From Thalassospira profundimaris (lineage in GTDB: Bacteria; Pseudomonadota; Alphaproteobacteria; Rhodospirillales; Thalassospiraceae): a stretch of DNA of 64,000 bases. Where the stretch lies: NCBI RefSeq assembly GCF_003326675.1, contig NZ_JPWF01000014.1, positions 62,001-126,000 of the forward strand. The letters are read 5' to 3'. This document shows, piece by piece, positions 18,404 to 27,491 of the stretch. The notes beneath the pieces were generated by a model that saw only the letters and a list, made by a program, of their open reading frames with translations, was not told where the DNA came from and did no database searches. The position numbers and the translations under genes are program-made. Within the stretch, counting starts at the first letter, position 1, and the number at the start of each line of letters is the position of its first letter.

Positions 18404-19840
18404 TCAACCAGCAGGCTGGTTGCCTTTTGAAGGTTGGCCAGCCGTGGCGTCATCATCATTGCTGTGATCAATGACGGTGCCGTCTTGCTCAATCGCGACC
18501 GTTGCCTTTGGATCGGTGGTTTGCTGTGATGCTTTGGCCGCCGGGGTGTGATGCACACGCAGCGGCGCACGCCAGTCGACACTGCCAAATGAATGGCAGG
18601 ACGGGCAGGATACGACCCAGCGATCTGTTTCCGCACCACATGCCCCGCAACGCCAATCCGGATCGGGGTTGGCGTGGCTGGCCTTGATCAAAAGATCACG
18701 GGCCTTGGCACCATCCTGATTTTCACGCAATTCAAGATCGGCCAGAAGGCGGTAATGCCGTGCCTCGGCCTTCGATGCCATGGCCTTTTCAAGGTTGCTG
18801 CGCGCAACACCCCAAAGATCGGCTTCAAGGGCTGCTTCGGCCAATACAAGCTGGCTTTCGATATGGGTCGGGTTGGTGGCCGCCAGTTTTTCAACCGATT
18901 TGACCTTTGCCAGCGGATCACCTGTCAGGGTGTCGCGGTAAATCGCACCTAGTGCCGCAGACGGCGCAACTTGCCAGCTTTGCAAGATAACGTCACGGGC
19001 CTTGGCATCCTGTTTGATGTCACGATAAAGACCCGCAAGCAATACAGCCGCCCCGGTAAACCCGGCCGACGCATTCAGTGCCTTGCGCAGAAGCTTGATG
19101 GCCTCGGCATTTTCACCGGCTGCAATCGCATCTTCTGCCTTGGCCGTAATCAAAAGAGCACGACGGCGTGTCAGTTCCTGTTCGCCAAACACCGATGCCT
19201 TTTGCGCATCCACCAACAAGGTCAATGCCCGGTCCCAGCGTCGCGACGTCAGCAACAGATCAAACAAGGTAACAATTACCGCCGGATTGCGCGGACGCAG
19301 ACGATGGGCGCGTTCGGCGTAATCAAGGGCAGCTTCCCGATCATCGGCCTTAAGGGCCAGCTGCAACAGACCGCGCAGACCGAAAAATGCCGAATCCGGT
19401 TTTTCAAGCATGGCTTCGAACTGACGCTTGGCGGCATCGTTATTGCCATCAAGTTCGGCAGCCTGTGCAGTCAAAAGACGGGTCAGGGTGTCATCTTCAA
19501 GATAACGGTCAACTGCGCGGGTATGTTTAAGGGCCTGACGGACATCACCAGATGCCAGTTCAAGTAACCCCATGGTCAGGGCCTGTTGACCCTTTTTGCG
19601 ACGGCGACTGCCCAAAAGGCGGCCGACCCAGCCCGGCGAATTGGCAATGATTGTCCAGCCGCGCCATGCAAGCACCAACACAACAGTCAGGGCAAGCAAG
19701 CCAAGGGCAACCATGCCAATCGATCCGTCAAAGCGATAACCCAGCCAGACAATGGTCATATTGCCGGGATTATCAGCAAACCAGACGGTGCAGAAAACCA
19801 GAACAGCCGTAATCAGAATAAAAGTCAGAAGACGGATCAT
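18404..19840 (-). CDS. HemY-like TPR membrane protein with C-terminal zinc ribbon
   Basis: A 478-residue protein beginning with two membrane segments (about residues 1 to 20 and 40 to 62), the HemY N-terminal domain, followed by tetratricopeptide-like helices up to about residue 390. Near residues 397 to 417 there is a CGAC...CPSC pair of CxxC knuckles, a small zinc ribbon, then a polar tail. HemY-like proteins are encoded with haem genes and are linked to tetrapyrrole synthesis in E. coli, but they are not the protoporphyrinogen oxidase also called HemY. It overlaps the mitofilin-like gene by four bases and is the last gene of the hemC-hemD block. Confidence 0.88.
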   Translation of the reverse strand: MIRLLTFILITAVLVFCTVWFADNPGNMTIVWLGYRFDGSIGMVALGLLALTVVLVLAWRGWTIIANSPGWVGRLLGSRRRKKGQQALTMGLLELASGDVRQALKHTRAVDRYLEDDTLTRLLTAQAAELDGNNDAAKRQFEAMLEKPDSAFFGLRGLLQLALKADDREAALDYAERAHRLRPRNPAVIVTLFDLLLTSRRWDRALTLLVDAQKASVFGEQELTRRRALLITAKAEDAIAAGENAEAIKLLRKALNASAGFTGAAVLLAGLYRDIKQDAKARDVILQSWQVAPSAALGAIYRDTLTGDPLAKVKSVEKLAATNPTHIESQLVLAEAALEADLWGVARSNLEKAMASKAEARHYRLLADLELRENQDGAKARDLLIKASHANPDPDWRCGACGAETDRWVVSCPSCHSFGSVDWRAPLRVHHTPAAKASQQTTDPKATVAIEQDGTVIDHSNDDDATAGQPSKGNQPAG

Positions 19841-21279
19841 TGGCTGCCCTCCGCCCCGGTCAGAAGGCCGATGGCGTGGGCGCTGAGTGTTGCGATGGCA
19901 GCATTCAGGGTCTGACGATGTTCAGCGGCACTTAGCCAGTCACGAACCGCTGCCTTGGCATGATCACCTTCGACACCTTCAAGGGCGGTAACAGCACCAT
20001 CCAGGTCATCCTGTGCCAGTGCGTTTTCTGCAAGGACCAAGCGACCTTCAAGGGATTCTTCGCCCGCGGCATCAACACGACGGATCGGAATCAGTTTTTT
20101 GATATTGGCCCAGGTGGCATCCAGAACACTGCCCGAATGATCGTCGGTCGCCGCCGCAACGGCATCCTGTGCCATGATCGGGAAGGACTGGCGCAGTTTT
20201 TCAAGGGTTGGCGCGCCCAACTCTGCGAGCGGTTTCAGAGTTTCGATCTGTTCAAGGATAACCGCATCGTCACCGGCACTGCGTTCAAGCTGGTTCAGGG
20301 CAATCATGAACGGACCGCCGCGTTGAAGCGCATCGCGCAGGATCGTCACAGCCATGGCGATTGCTTGGCCACGGCTTTCAACACGAAGGCCGGTGGTTGC
20401 GCGGACTTCTTCTTCCATCGTTGAAAGACGGGCCGAAAGTTCGCGCATTTCATTGGCAACACCGGCAAGTTCGCTTTCCACACGTGCAAGCTCTTCGATC
20501 GGGGCGGTGCGGGTCTCGATCTCGGCCATGCGGCGGGCAACGGTGTTGTTAAGGGTATCTCCGCGTTCATTGTTCAGACGTTCGCGCAGGGCATTGATCG
20601 TGCCTTCAAGACGTGACAGACGCTCGGTCAGACCAGGGTCAACAACAACGGATCCATCCGGAAGCGCAGAACTATCAGCTGCAATCGTACCGCTGTCATT
20701 GGCAGCAGGAAGATCATTCTCGGCCTTGACCGCGGCATCGCCATTTTCGGCCATGGTCGCGTCTTCACTGGGGGCCGGGATCGTGCTTGATCCGGTATTC
20801 GGGCTGTTGGTTGCCGTGACGGTATCGTTTGACGCGGTGTCGGTATCAAATCCGTCCGGGGCAATTTCGGCCAGAATTTCATTGGGAACATACTGGGCCA
20901 GATGCGGCTCGGCGTCGCGCCACCAGATCGCGCGGGTCAGCCATCCTGCGGCCAATGCCCCGACAATGATCAAAACAAACAGAACCATTGCTTTGCCGCC
21001 GCCGCTTTTGCGTTTGGCGGGTGTTGCGGGTTTGCCATCTGTCGGTTTTGCACCGGTTTTCGCCGTGTCCGTCTTGGGGGCAGTATCGGGCTTATTGCCG
21101 TCATCTACCTTTTTCGACCCGGCATCTGAAACGCCGGGTTTCACGCCAGAAGATGCGTCAGCTTTCTTGGGATCCGGGCTTGCATTGCCCTTGCTATCAA
21201 CGGAAATGGTTGCGGACGGTTTTTCCGTATCGGTCGACTTGGCGGAAGCGTTGGTTTTTGGCGTTTCTGGTGTTTTCAC
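19837..21279 (-). CDS. mitofilin/Mic60-like inner-membrane protein
   Basis: A protein of about 480 residues with a disordered, Lys-Thr-Asp-rich N-terminus, one membrane segment (AMVLFVLIIVGALAAGWLTR, about residues 98 to 117), a long coiled-coil region and a C-terminal mitofilin-type domain. Alphaproteobacterial Mic60 homologues sit between hemD and hemY and shape intracytoplasmic or inner membranes. The start is uncertain: the open frame begins at a TTG (21312), and I use the GTG at 21279 that gives MKTPETPKTN; neither has a strong ribosome site. It overlaps the HemY-like gene by four bases. Confidence 0.82.
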   Translation of the reverse strand: MKTPETPKTNASAKSTDTEKPSATISVDSKGNASPDPKKADASSGVKPGVSDAGSKKVDDGNKPDTAPKTDTAKTGAKPTDGKPATPAKRKSGGGKAMVLFVLIIVGALAAGWLTRAIWWRDAEPHLAQYVPNEILAEIAPDGFDTDTASNDTVTATNSPNTGSSTIPAPSEDATMAENGDAAVKAENDLPAANDSGTIAADSSALPDGSVVVDPGLTERLSRLEGTINALRERLNNERGDTLNNTVARRMAEIETRTAPIEELARVESELAGVANEMRELSARLSTMEEEVRATTGLRVESRGQAIAMAVTILRDALQRGGPFMIALNQLERSAGDDAVILEQIETLKPLAELGAPTLEKLRQSFPIMAQDAVAAATDDHSGSVLDATWANIKKLIPIRRVDAAGEESLEGRLVLAENALAQDDLDGAVTALEGVEGDHAKAAVRDWLSAAEHRQTLNAAIATLSAHAIGLLTGAEGSQ

Positions 21280-21319
21280 GATCGGACCATTGCAGTTTGC
21301 GGTTATTCCCAAAACGGCG

Positions 21320-22069
21320 TCAGGTACGGCAAGCCGTTACGACGGACCCTAATAAGGAAAGAAGGTATTCTTGTGTCGGTTGTGATGCAACGTGCGTTCT
21401 ATGCCATGTAAGGTCTGAGATCCGCGATTGCACCGCCGGACTGAGGCAAATTGCATCTACCCCGGCCAACGCACCTTCAAGCTTATAGCTGTGAACAAGC
21501 TTAACAAAGGTTTCCGCAGTGCGGGGAGAGAAAAATAAAACCGCATCAATGTGATGACGATGCAATGCATCAATCACATTTTGCGGAAGCGTATCGCAGG
21601 CGATGGCTTCATAGACCGTCTGACGGTCTATGGTAAAACCATCAACCCGCAACATCCCGCCCAGATCACCAGCCGTTTTGCGCGCAGCAGGATGGAAAAG
21701 CGGCCCCGATGCGGGATCAATCTTTTGCCGGATCAGGGTTGCAAGATCATGAATGTCGCCATTGGCCGACAGGACATTTGCAAATCCCATTTCCCTGCAC
21801 ATACGTGCGGTAGCATCACCAACGCAAAGGGCGGGCAAGGTGCGGTCACGCGATAACTGGTCAAAAGCACGAACACCATTGGCCGATGTAAAGATCAGCG
21901 CCTGATAGGGGCTGATATCAAAAGGCTTTTCGGGTGCAGGAAAGCTGATGGCGAGCATCGGCGCGGACAGATGACGGTAGCCGCGCGTATCAAGCGCGGC
22001 CAATAATTCGGCAGAATCGGTTTCGGGCCGGGTATTTAACACCAAGGGTCCCATCTGCGTTTCCGTCAT
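21320..22069 (-). CDS. hemD: uroporphyrinogen-III synthase
   Basis: A 249-residue protein that closes hydroxymethylbilane to uroporphyrinogen III with inversion of ring D. The family is weakly conserved, but LVLNTRPETDSAELLAALD at the start, ALIFTSANGVRAF (about residue 55) and VLFFSPRTAETFVKLV (about residue 185) are typical of the two HemD lobes. Its place directly after hemC with a 7-base gap, and the normal length, make the assignment firm. Confidence 0.93.
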   Translation of the reverse strand: MTETQMGPLVLNTRPETDSAELLAALDTRGYRHLSAPMLAISFPAPEKPFDISPYQALIFTSANGVRAFDQLSRDRTLPALCVGDATARMCREMGFANVLSANGDIHDLATLIRQKIDPASGPLFHPAARKTAGDLGGMLRVDGFTIDRQTVYEAIACDTLPQNVIDALHRHHIDAVLFFSPRTAETFVKLVHSYKLEGALAGVDAICLSPAVQSRISDLTWHRTHVASQPTQEYLLSLLGSVVTACRT

Positions 22070-22076
22070 CTTGGGC

Positions 22077-23021
22077 TCAGGCCGAAATAAAGTCTGGCCC
22101 GCCGCGTTGTTTCAGCTCTTCACCTGCATCTGTACCGGCCTGCGCGGCTGTGTCCATATCGGGCTTGGCAATCAGGCGTTCAGTATCAAGGCGTTCGCTG
22201 CCATCCGGGCGAACAATGGTGACACGCAAACGCATGCTGCCATTTTCGTTAAATTCTGCCAGTGCTGCAATCGGCGTGCGGCAAGAACCGTCAAGTGCCC
22301 TAAGGGCGGCGCGTTCGGCTGTAACGCGGATGGCGGACTTTTCACAATGCAGTGCGGCCAGCCAGTTCTTGGTCTGGGTGTCGTCTTCGCGGATGGTGAC
22401 ACCGATGGCACCCTGTGCAACGGCGGGCAGCATATCGTCTTCGGCAATCGGGGCCGTGGCGATTTCCGGCTGGCCCAGGCGGTTCAGGCCCGCCATGGCA
22501 AGCAGGGTGGCATCAACCTGTTCTTCGCCCAACTTGCGCAGGCGGGTTTGAACATTCCCGCGGAATGTCACAACCTTCAGGTCAGGATATTTGTTCAGGA
22601 TCATGGCTTGACGGCGCAGCGACGCCGATCCGATGACGGAACCCGCAGGCATTTCGGCAAAGCTTTTATATTTCAGCGAAATAAACGCATCGCGAACATC
22701 CTCACGCGGCAGAATGGTCGGCAGGATCATGCCTTCTGGCAGGATGGTCGGGACATCCTTCATGCTGTGCACGGCAAGGTCGATCTCGCCACCCATAAGG
22801 GCATCGTCGATTTCCTTGGTGAACAGCCCCTTGCCGCCGATTTCGGCCAGAGGACGATCCAGAATCTGGTCGCCGGTTGTGGTGATCACGGTAATGGCAA
22901 TCGCACCTTCACCCGAAAGTTCAGGATGGGCACGGGCCAGTTTGTCACGGACCTCATGTGCCTGGGCCATTGCCAAGGGGGAACCACGGGTGCCGATGCG
23001 AAGTTTTGCTGTATCTGTCAT
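22077..23021 (-). CDS. hemC: hydroxymethylbilane synthase (porphobilinogen deaminase)
   Basis: A 314-residue enzyme that joins four porphobilinogens into hydroxymethylbilane. The N-terminus LRIGTRGSPLAMAQA, the substrate-binding GSASLRRQAM (residues 131 to 140) and the cofactor cysteine Cys247 in DGSCRTPIAAL are all present. The ATG at 23021 is preferred over an upstream TTG at 23057 because it matches the family N-terminus. It is the first gene of hemC-hemD-mitofilin-hemY and is divergent from tsaD across about 310 bases, in which I see no other gene. Confidence 0.97.
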   Translation of the reverse strand: MTDTAKLRIGTRGSPLAMAQAHEVRDKLARAHPELSGEGAIAITVITTTGDQILDRPLAEIGGKGLFTKEIDDALMGGEIDLAVHSMKDVPTILPEGMILPTILPREDVRDAFISLKYKSFAEMPAGSVIGSASLRRQAMILNKYPDLKVVTFRGNVQTRLRKLGEEQVDATLLAMAGLNRLGQPEIATAPIAEDDMLPAVAQGAIGVTIREDDTQTKNWLAALHCEKSAIRVTAERAALRALDGSCRTPIAALAEFNENGSMRLRVTIVRPDGSERLDTERLIAKPDMDTAAQAGTDAGEELKQRGGPDFISA

Positions 23022-23333
23022 GGGTGAAGTCTTAGTCTTAAAGCTGTTTGAAAACAAGGGTTGCGGGTGATTGACGCCCTTAAAATTCGCGGTCTTAACT
23101 TTAATGATTTTAACGTCTGGCAGGATGGTTTCATTGACTTATGTCCAACCGCCGTAACGGGGTATGATCAGACGTTGAAATGGCCGAAAACCGGTGAAGC
23201 GCGATAACTGCATATGGCAATTGCGTTGCACGGGGGTGGAAAGAACACAAAGTTTCCGCTACATCATCGCCAGATATATGACGGATTCCGATTGTCGAAA
23301 CCTTCGGCAGACCTGCATAAGCGGATCAAAAAC

Positions 23334-24392
23334 ATGATCGTACTTGGTATCGAAACAAGCTGTGACGAAACGGCCGCTGCTGTCGTGAATGACAAGCGCG
23401 AGATTCTGGCAAACCGTGTTTTGTCCCAGCTTGACGATCATCGTCCTTATGGCGGGGTTGTCCCCGAAATTGCCGCACGCGCCCATCTGGAACATCTGGA
23501 CCGGCTGGTGGCCGAGGCAATGGACGATGCCGGTGTGGATTTCGCCGATCTTGATGCCGTGGCCTGCACCGGCGGACCGGGGCTGATTGGTGGCGTGATG
23601 GTGGGAACCATGACTGCCAAGGCGATTGCCTTTGCCGCCAACAAGCCGTTTCTGGCGGTCAATCATCTGGAAGGCCACGCACTTACTGTTCGCCTGACCG
23701 ATGACGTTGCCTTTCCCTATCTGTTGTTGCTGGTGTCCGGCGGCCATTGCCAGGTTCTGATTGTCGAGGGTGTTGGCCAATATAAGCGGATTGGCACCAC
23801 CATTGATGATGCTGTTGGCGAGGCGTTTGATAAAACCGCCAAAATGATGGGATTGGGCTATCCCGGCGGGCCGGCCCTTGAAAAGATCGCCGCCAAAGGC
23901 AATCCGGAACGCTTTGGTTTGCCGCGTCCGCTGCGCGGGCGACCCGGATGTGATTTTTCGTTCTCGGGCCTTAAAACGGCTGTGCGCAACTATCTCGACG
24001 GTTTCCCGGTTCCCCAGCAAACGGACGAGGTCAAAGCCGATCTTGCAGCGTCATTCCAGCGTGCAGTGGGCGATACCCTGATTGATCGTGCGCGCAATGC
24101 GGTCTTTGAGTTTATGCGCGATTACCCGACAGGCAAGACACTGGTTCTTGCGGGCGGGGTTGCGGCGAACAAATATCTGCGCGCGCGTTTGACCGAACTG
24201 ACCGATCAGGCGGGAATGAAGCTGGTCGCACCGCCACTTGATCTTTGTACGGATAATGCTGCGATGATTGCATGGGCCGGGCTGGAACGTTTCCGCCTTG
24301 GCGAACGTGATGATCTTGATTTCAAGCCGCGCCCGCGCTGGCCGCTTGATCCCGAAGCCCCCAAGCGCCCTGGTGCCGGGGTCAAGGCTTAG
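23334..24392 (+). CDS. tsaD: tRNA N6-adenosine threonylcarbamoyltransferase
   Basis: A 352-residue enzyme that, with TsaB and TsaE, transfers threonylcarbamoyl to A37 of tRNAs reading ANN codons. The ASKHA-fold start [16 protein letters not shown], metal ligands His111 and His115 in [16 protein letters not shown], and [12 protein letters not shown] with the later CTDNAAMIA segment are present. The ATG at 23334 gives the usual N-terminus, so the 40 residues open upstream are discarded. The partner tsaE is in this window at 43.8 kb; no tsaB is seen. Confidence 0.97.
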   Translation: MIVLGIETSCDETAAAVVNDKREILANRVLSQLDDHRPYGGVVPEIAARAHLEHLDRLVAEAMDDAGVDFADLDAVACTGGPGLIGGVMVGTMTAKAIAFAANKPFLAVNHLEGHALTVRLTDDVAFPYLLLLVSGGHCQVLIVEGVGQYKRIGTTIDDAVGEAFDKTAKMMGLGYPGGPALEKIAAKGNPERFGLPRPLRGRPGCDFSFSGLKTAVRNYLDGFPVPQQTDEVKADLAASFQRAVGDTLIDRARNAVFEFMRDYPTGKTLVLAGGVAANKYLRARLTELTDQAGMKLVAPPLDLCTDNAAMIAWAGLERFRLGERDDLDFKPRPRWPLDPEAPKRPGAGVKA

Positions 24393-24446
24393 CAATCCTT
24401 TGGCCGGGTTGCGACGATCCACAGTGATTTCATTTTTGCCGGAACG

Positions 24447-25457
24447 ATGATCATGAAAAAGCGCATTACAGTTGTTGGTGGCGGTGCCTGGGGAACGGCC
24501 CTTGCCGTGCAGGCGGTACGTGCTGGCGAAGATGTTGAACTGATTTTGCGCAATCCCGATCTTGCCGACCGGATCAACACCAAAGGCGAGAATGATCTTT
24601 ATCTGCCCGGTGTTTCGTTGCCCGGTGCGCTGCGCGCCACGACGAATTATGACGGCATTCGCGACTCCGATGCGGTTCTTCTGGTGACACCGGCACAGCA
24701 TTTGCGCGAAACCCTGACACGGTTTGCCGCGCACTGGACGGATGATCTTCCAGCTGTGATTTGCTGCAAGGGGATCGAAAAGGAAACCGGTGCCCTGATG
24801 GCGCAGGTGGTCAATGAGACCCTTGGTAATGTGCCGGTTGCTGTTCTGTCGGGCCCGACATTTGCACAGGAAGTGGCGGCTGGTCTGCCTGCGGCAATTA
24901 CCCTTGCCTGCGAGGATCGGGTCTTGGGTAAACGTCTGGTCGATCTGATCGGAACGCCGGAATTTCGGCCCTATTTCAGTACGGATGTTGCCGGTGTTGA
25001 AGTTGCTGGCGCAATTAAAAACGTCCTTGCGATTGCAAGTGGCGTGGTTGCGGGGCTCAAGCTTGGTGACAATGCGCGTGCGGCTCTGATTACCCGGGGC
25101 ATTGCCGAAATGTCGCGCCTTGCTGTTGCGATGGGCGGACGGGTTGAGACCATGTTGGGTTTGGCGGGGCTGGGGGATTTGACCCTGACTTGTACCGGTA
25201 CGCTTTCGCGGAACTACACTTTTGGTGTTGCCCTTGGCGAAGGCCGTAAGGCCAAGGATATTCTTGCCGAACGCCGTTCGGTGACCGAAGGCGTTCATAC
25301 CGCTGCTTCGATCACGGCAGTTGCCGCAAAATACGGTGTTGAAATGCCGATCTGTGCCGCAGTCAATCAGGTCGCAAATCATAATGCCGATCTGCGCAGC
25401 ACGATTAATGCTCTGTTACAGCGTCCGTTCCGCGATGAACTGGAAAGTGCGGACTGA
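24447..25457 (+). CDS. gpsA: glycerol-3-phosphate dehydrogenase [NAD(P)+]
   Basis: A 336-residue cytoplasmic enzyme that makes sn-glycerol 3-phosphate from dihydroxyacetone phosphate for phospholipid synthesis. The dinucleotide loop GGGAWGTAL (about residues 11 to 19), the substrate-binding lysines in CCKGIEK (about 110) and GAIKNVLAIASG (about 190), and GLAGLGDLTLTCTG (about 240) are all intact. Start codons ATG at 24447 and 24453 are both possible. It follows tsaD by 54 bases on the same strand, a common alphaproteobacterial arrangement. Confidence 0.97.
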   Translation: MIMKKRITVVGGGAWGTALAVQAVRAGEDVELILRNPDLADRINTKGENDLYLPGVSLPGALRATTNYDGIRDSDAVLLVTPAQHLRETLTRFAAHWTDDLPAVICCKGIEKETGALMAQVVNETLGNVPVAVLSGPTFAQEVAAGLPAAITLACEDRVLGKRLVDLIGTPEFRPYFSTDVAGVEVAGAIKNVLAIASGVVAGLKLGDNARAALITRGIAEMSRLAVAMGGRVETMLGLAGLGDLTLTCTGTLSRNYTFGVALGEGRKAKDILAERRSVTEGVHTAASITAVAAKYGVEMPICAAVNQVANHNADLRSTINALLQRPFRDELESAD

Positions 25458-25571
25458 TTTCTTCAGCCCCTTGATCACAAGCGGGTTATTGCCGATGGGT
25501 TCGGCTTGAGAATGTCGGGTGGTTCTGTCACTTTATGGTCATTGATCCCATAAAGAAGCAGGAAACAGTCC

Positions 25572-25850
25572 ATGCATTTCTATATCCGTTGCGTTGATAA
25601 ACCCGGTCACCTTGATGTCCGCAAAGCCAATCGCGAAGACCATCTTGCCTATATCAAAGGCGGCTTTGCAGAGCGCATTGTTGCGGCGGGTCCGACCCTT
25701 GATCCCGATATGGAAGGCATGAACGGTTCGGTCTTTATCATCGAGTTCGATAAAATCGAAGATGCCCGCGAATTTGCCGCCAATGACCCCTATGCCAAGG
25801 CCGGTCTGTTTGAATCGGTCGTGATCCGTCCGTTCAAGAAGGTGTTCTGA
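25572..25850 (+). CDS. YciI-family protein
   Basis: A 92-residue single-domain protein with the YciI fold (ferredoxin-like alpha-beta), starting MHFYIRCVDKPGHLDVR, with the His of REDHLAYI and the conserved GPTLDPD segment near residue 43. The function of the family is not settled. AGGAA precedes the ATG. It is followed after 3 bases by the EVE gene, so the two are probably co-translated. Confidence 0.9.
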   Translation: MHFYIRCVDKPGHLDVRKANREDHLAYIKGGFAERIVAAGPTLDPDMEGMNGSVFIIEFDKIEDAREFAANDPYAKAGLFESVVIRPFKKVF

Positions 25851-25853
25851 TCC

Positions 25854-26267
25854 ATGGCATATTGGCTGGTCAAAACCGAACCGGGAAGCTGGTCGTGGGA
25901 CGACCAGGTCAAGAAAGACATCGAAGGCTGGGATGGGGTGCGTAACCATCAGGCCGCCAAGAATTTGCGCACCATGAAAACCGGCGACAAGGCGTTCTTT
26001 TATCATTCGGTAAATGAAAAACGCATCGTCGGGATTGTTGAAGTGGTGCGCGAATTCTATCCCGACGCAAGCGATGCCACGGGCAAGTTTGTGCAGGTTG
26101 ATTTCAAGACGGTCAAACCGCTGAAAACGCCGGTAACCCTTGCCGATATCAAAGCTGATCCGCGCTTTGCCGAGCTGTCATTGCTTAAACAGTCGCGTCT
26201 TTCTGTGATGCCAATTGATGATGCATCCTGGGCGGCGATCTGCGAGATGGGCGGGGTTGCACCGTGA
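25854..26267 (+). CDS. EVE domain protein
   Basis: A 137-residue protein that is entirely one EVE domain, a relative of PUA and YTH domains thought to bind modified bases in nucleic acid. The family opening MAYWLVKTEPGSWSWDD, GWDGVRNHQAAKNLR near residue 25 and FFYHS near residue 46 are seen. It overlaps the Rieske gene by four bases. The cellular role is unknown. Confidence 0.93.
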   Translation: MAYWLVKTEPGSWSWDDQVKKDIEGWDGVRNHQAAKNLRTMKTGDKAFFYHSVNEKRIVGIVEVVREFYPDASDATGKFVQVDFKTVKPLKTPVTLADIKADPRFAELSLLKQSRLSVMPIDDASWAAICEMGGVAP

Positions 26268-26599
26268 CCAGTCTTCCGCAATCGGGCACGGTTTTATGTA
26301 CGCTCAGTGATCTTGATGCTACCGGTGCCAAGGGCATCAATCTTGGTGGAACCGGTATTTTCGTCGTGCGAAGCGGTGATGATGTGTTTGGTTATGTAAA
26401 TAGCTGCCCGCATATCGGCGTGCCGCTTGACATGGAACCCGATGAATTCATCAGCGATTTTGGCGCGGAAATCATCTGTTCCACCCATGGCGCGCGGTTC
26501 CGCATTGAAGACGGGGAATGTGTGTCGGGTCCTTGCACAGGTGATGCACTGGAATCCGTTGCGGTAAAGGTAACAGGCGAGAATGTCGTTCTCGCCTGA
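26264..26599 (+). CDS. small Rieske [2Fe-2S] protein
   Basis: A 111-residue Rieske ferredoxin-type protein. The cluster ligands are Cys48 and His50 (CPH) and Cys72 and His75 (CSTH), spaced as in nitrite-reductase small subunits and dioxygenase ferredoxins. It starts with an alternative GTG codon at 26264 inside the ATGA-like overlap with the EVE gene. No oxygenase partner is adjacent, so the electron acceptor is unknown. Confidence 0.9.
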   Translation: MTSLPQSGTVLCTLSDLDATGAKGINLGGTGIFVVRSGDDVFGYVNSCPHIGVPLDMEPDEFISDFGAEIICSTHGARFRIEDGECVSGPCTGDALESVAVKVTGENVVLA

Positions 26600-26630
26600 A
26601 CCGGGTATCGGCAATTTCAAATGCCAATGG

Positions 26631-26664
26631 CGGCGGCCCTGATCCTGTCAGGCCGCCGTTTTTG
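26631..26664. terminator. terminator between the Rieske gene and the hydrolase
   Basis: Arms CGGCGGCC (26631 to 26638) and GGCCGCCG (26651 to 26658) pair and are extended by CTGA/TCA with a bulge; T5 follows. The right arm lies inside the last codons of the opposite-strand hydrolase. Confidence 0.8.
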
Positions 26665-27454
26665 CAATCATTTCATCAATATGCTTGGTGATGACATCCA
26701 GCTGATCTGGCTCGGACAGGCGATGGTCGCCGGTCTTGATCAGGTCAACACGTACGTCATCGGTTACCAGTGCCTCGGTCAGGCGAATAGCGGTTTGCCA
26801 TGGCACATCGGGGTCTTTCATCCCCTGTACCAGACGAACCGGGCAGGCAAGTTCGATGGGATTGCGCAGCAAAAGCTGATTACGGCCATCCTCGATCAGG
26901 GCACGCGTGATGGTATAGGGATCATCGCCATATTCGGTTGGCTCGATCAATGCCCCCTGATCCATGAGTGTCTTTTTCTGTTCATCGCTAAACTGGGTCC
27001 ACATCAGGTCTTCGGTAAAGTCCGGGGCGGCGGCAATGCCAACCAGTCCGGCGACCCGATCCTTGCGGGCAAGTGCTGTCAAAAGCATGATCCAGCCGCC
27101 CATGGACGAACCAACAAGTATCTGCGGGCCTGCCGTAATTTCATCAAGAACGGCAATGGCATCACTGGCCCATTTACCGATTGTTCCATCTGCGAATTTA
27201 CCCGACGATTGTCCGTGACCGGAATAATCAAAGCGGGTATAAGCCACCCCCTGCCGAATGCAGTGTGCTTCAAGATGGGTCGCCTTGGTTCCGGTCATGT
27301 CTGACATGAATCCGCCAAGGAACATCACCCCGGGAGTGACTGCCTGTACGTCAGATCGCTTGCCCGGCACGTGATGGTATGCAATTTTTAAACCGTCAGG
27401 CCGGTTAAGATATTGAGGCTTTTCAAGCTGTGGCGTCGGCATGTCATGTGTCAT
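26648..27454 (-). CDS. alpha/beta hydrolase
   Basis: A 268-residue alpha/beta-hydrolase of the serine aminopeptidase/BAAT-like type. The nucleophile elbow GSSMGG (in ILVGSSMGGWIMLL) and a late catalytic His in KTGDHRLSEPDQ are visible. The frame continues to an ATG at 27493, but that codon overlaps the start of the divergent glycosyltransferase; the ATG at 27454 with AAGGA upstream is more likely. The substrate is not predictable. Confidence 0.87.
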   Translation of the reverse strand: MTHDMPTPQLEKPQYLNRPDGLKIAYHHVPGKRSDVQAVTPGVMFLGGFMSDMTGTKATHLEAHCIRQGVAYTRFDYSGHGQSSGKFADGTIGKWASDAIAVLDEITAGPQILVGSSMGGWIMLLTALARKDRVAGLVGIAAAPDFTEDLMWTQFSDEQKKTLMDQGALIEPTEYGDDPYTITRALIEDGRNQLLLRNPIELACPVRLVQGMKDPDVPWQTAIRLTEALVTDDVRVDLIKTGDHRLSEPDQLDVITKHIDEMIAKTAA

Positions 27455-27491
27455 CCGGGGCGGAATCCTTGGGTGTTGATGGTGGAGTTGC

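Noticed and set aside
20354-21352. 332-residue plus-strand frame opposite the mitofilin-like gene
   Set aside because: Ser/Arg-rich low-complexity shadow of a coiled-coil gene.
24051-25382. 443-residue minus-strand frame opposite tsaD/gpsA
   Set aside because: Shadow of two well-conserved genes with no domain of its own.
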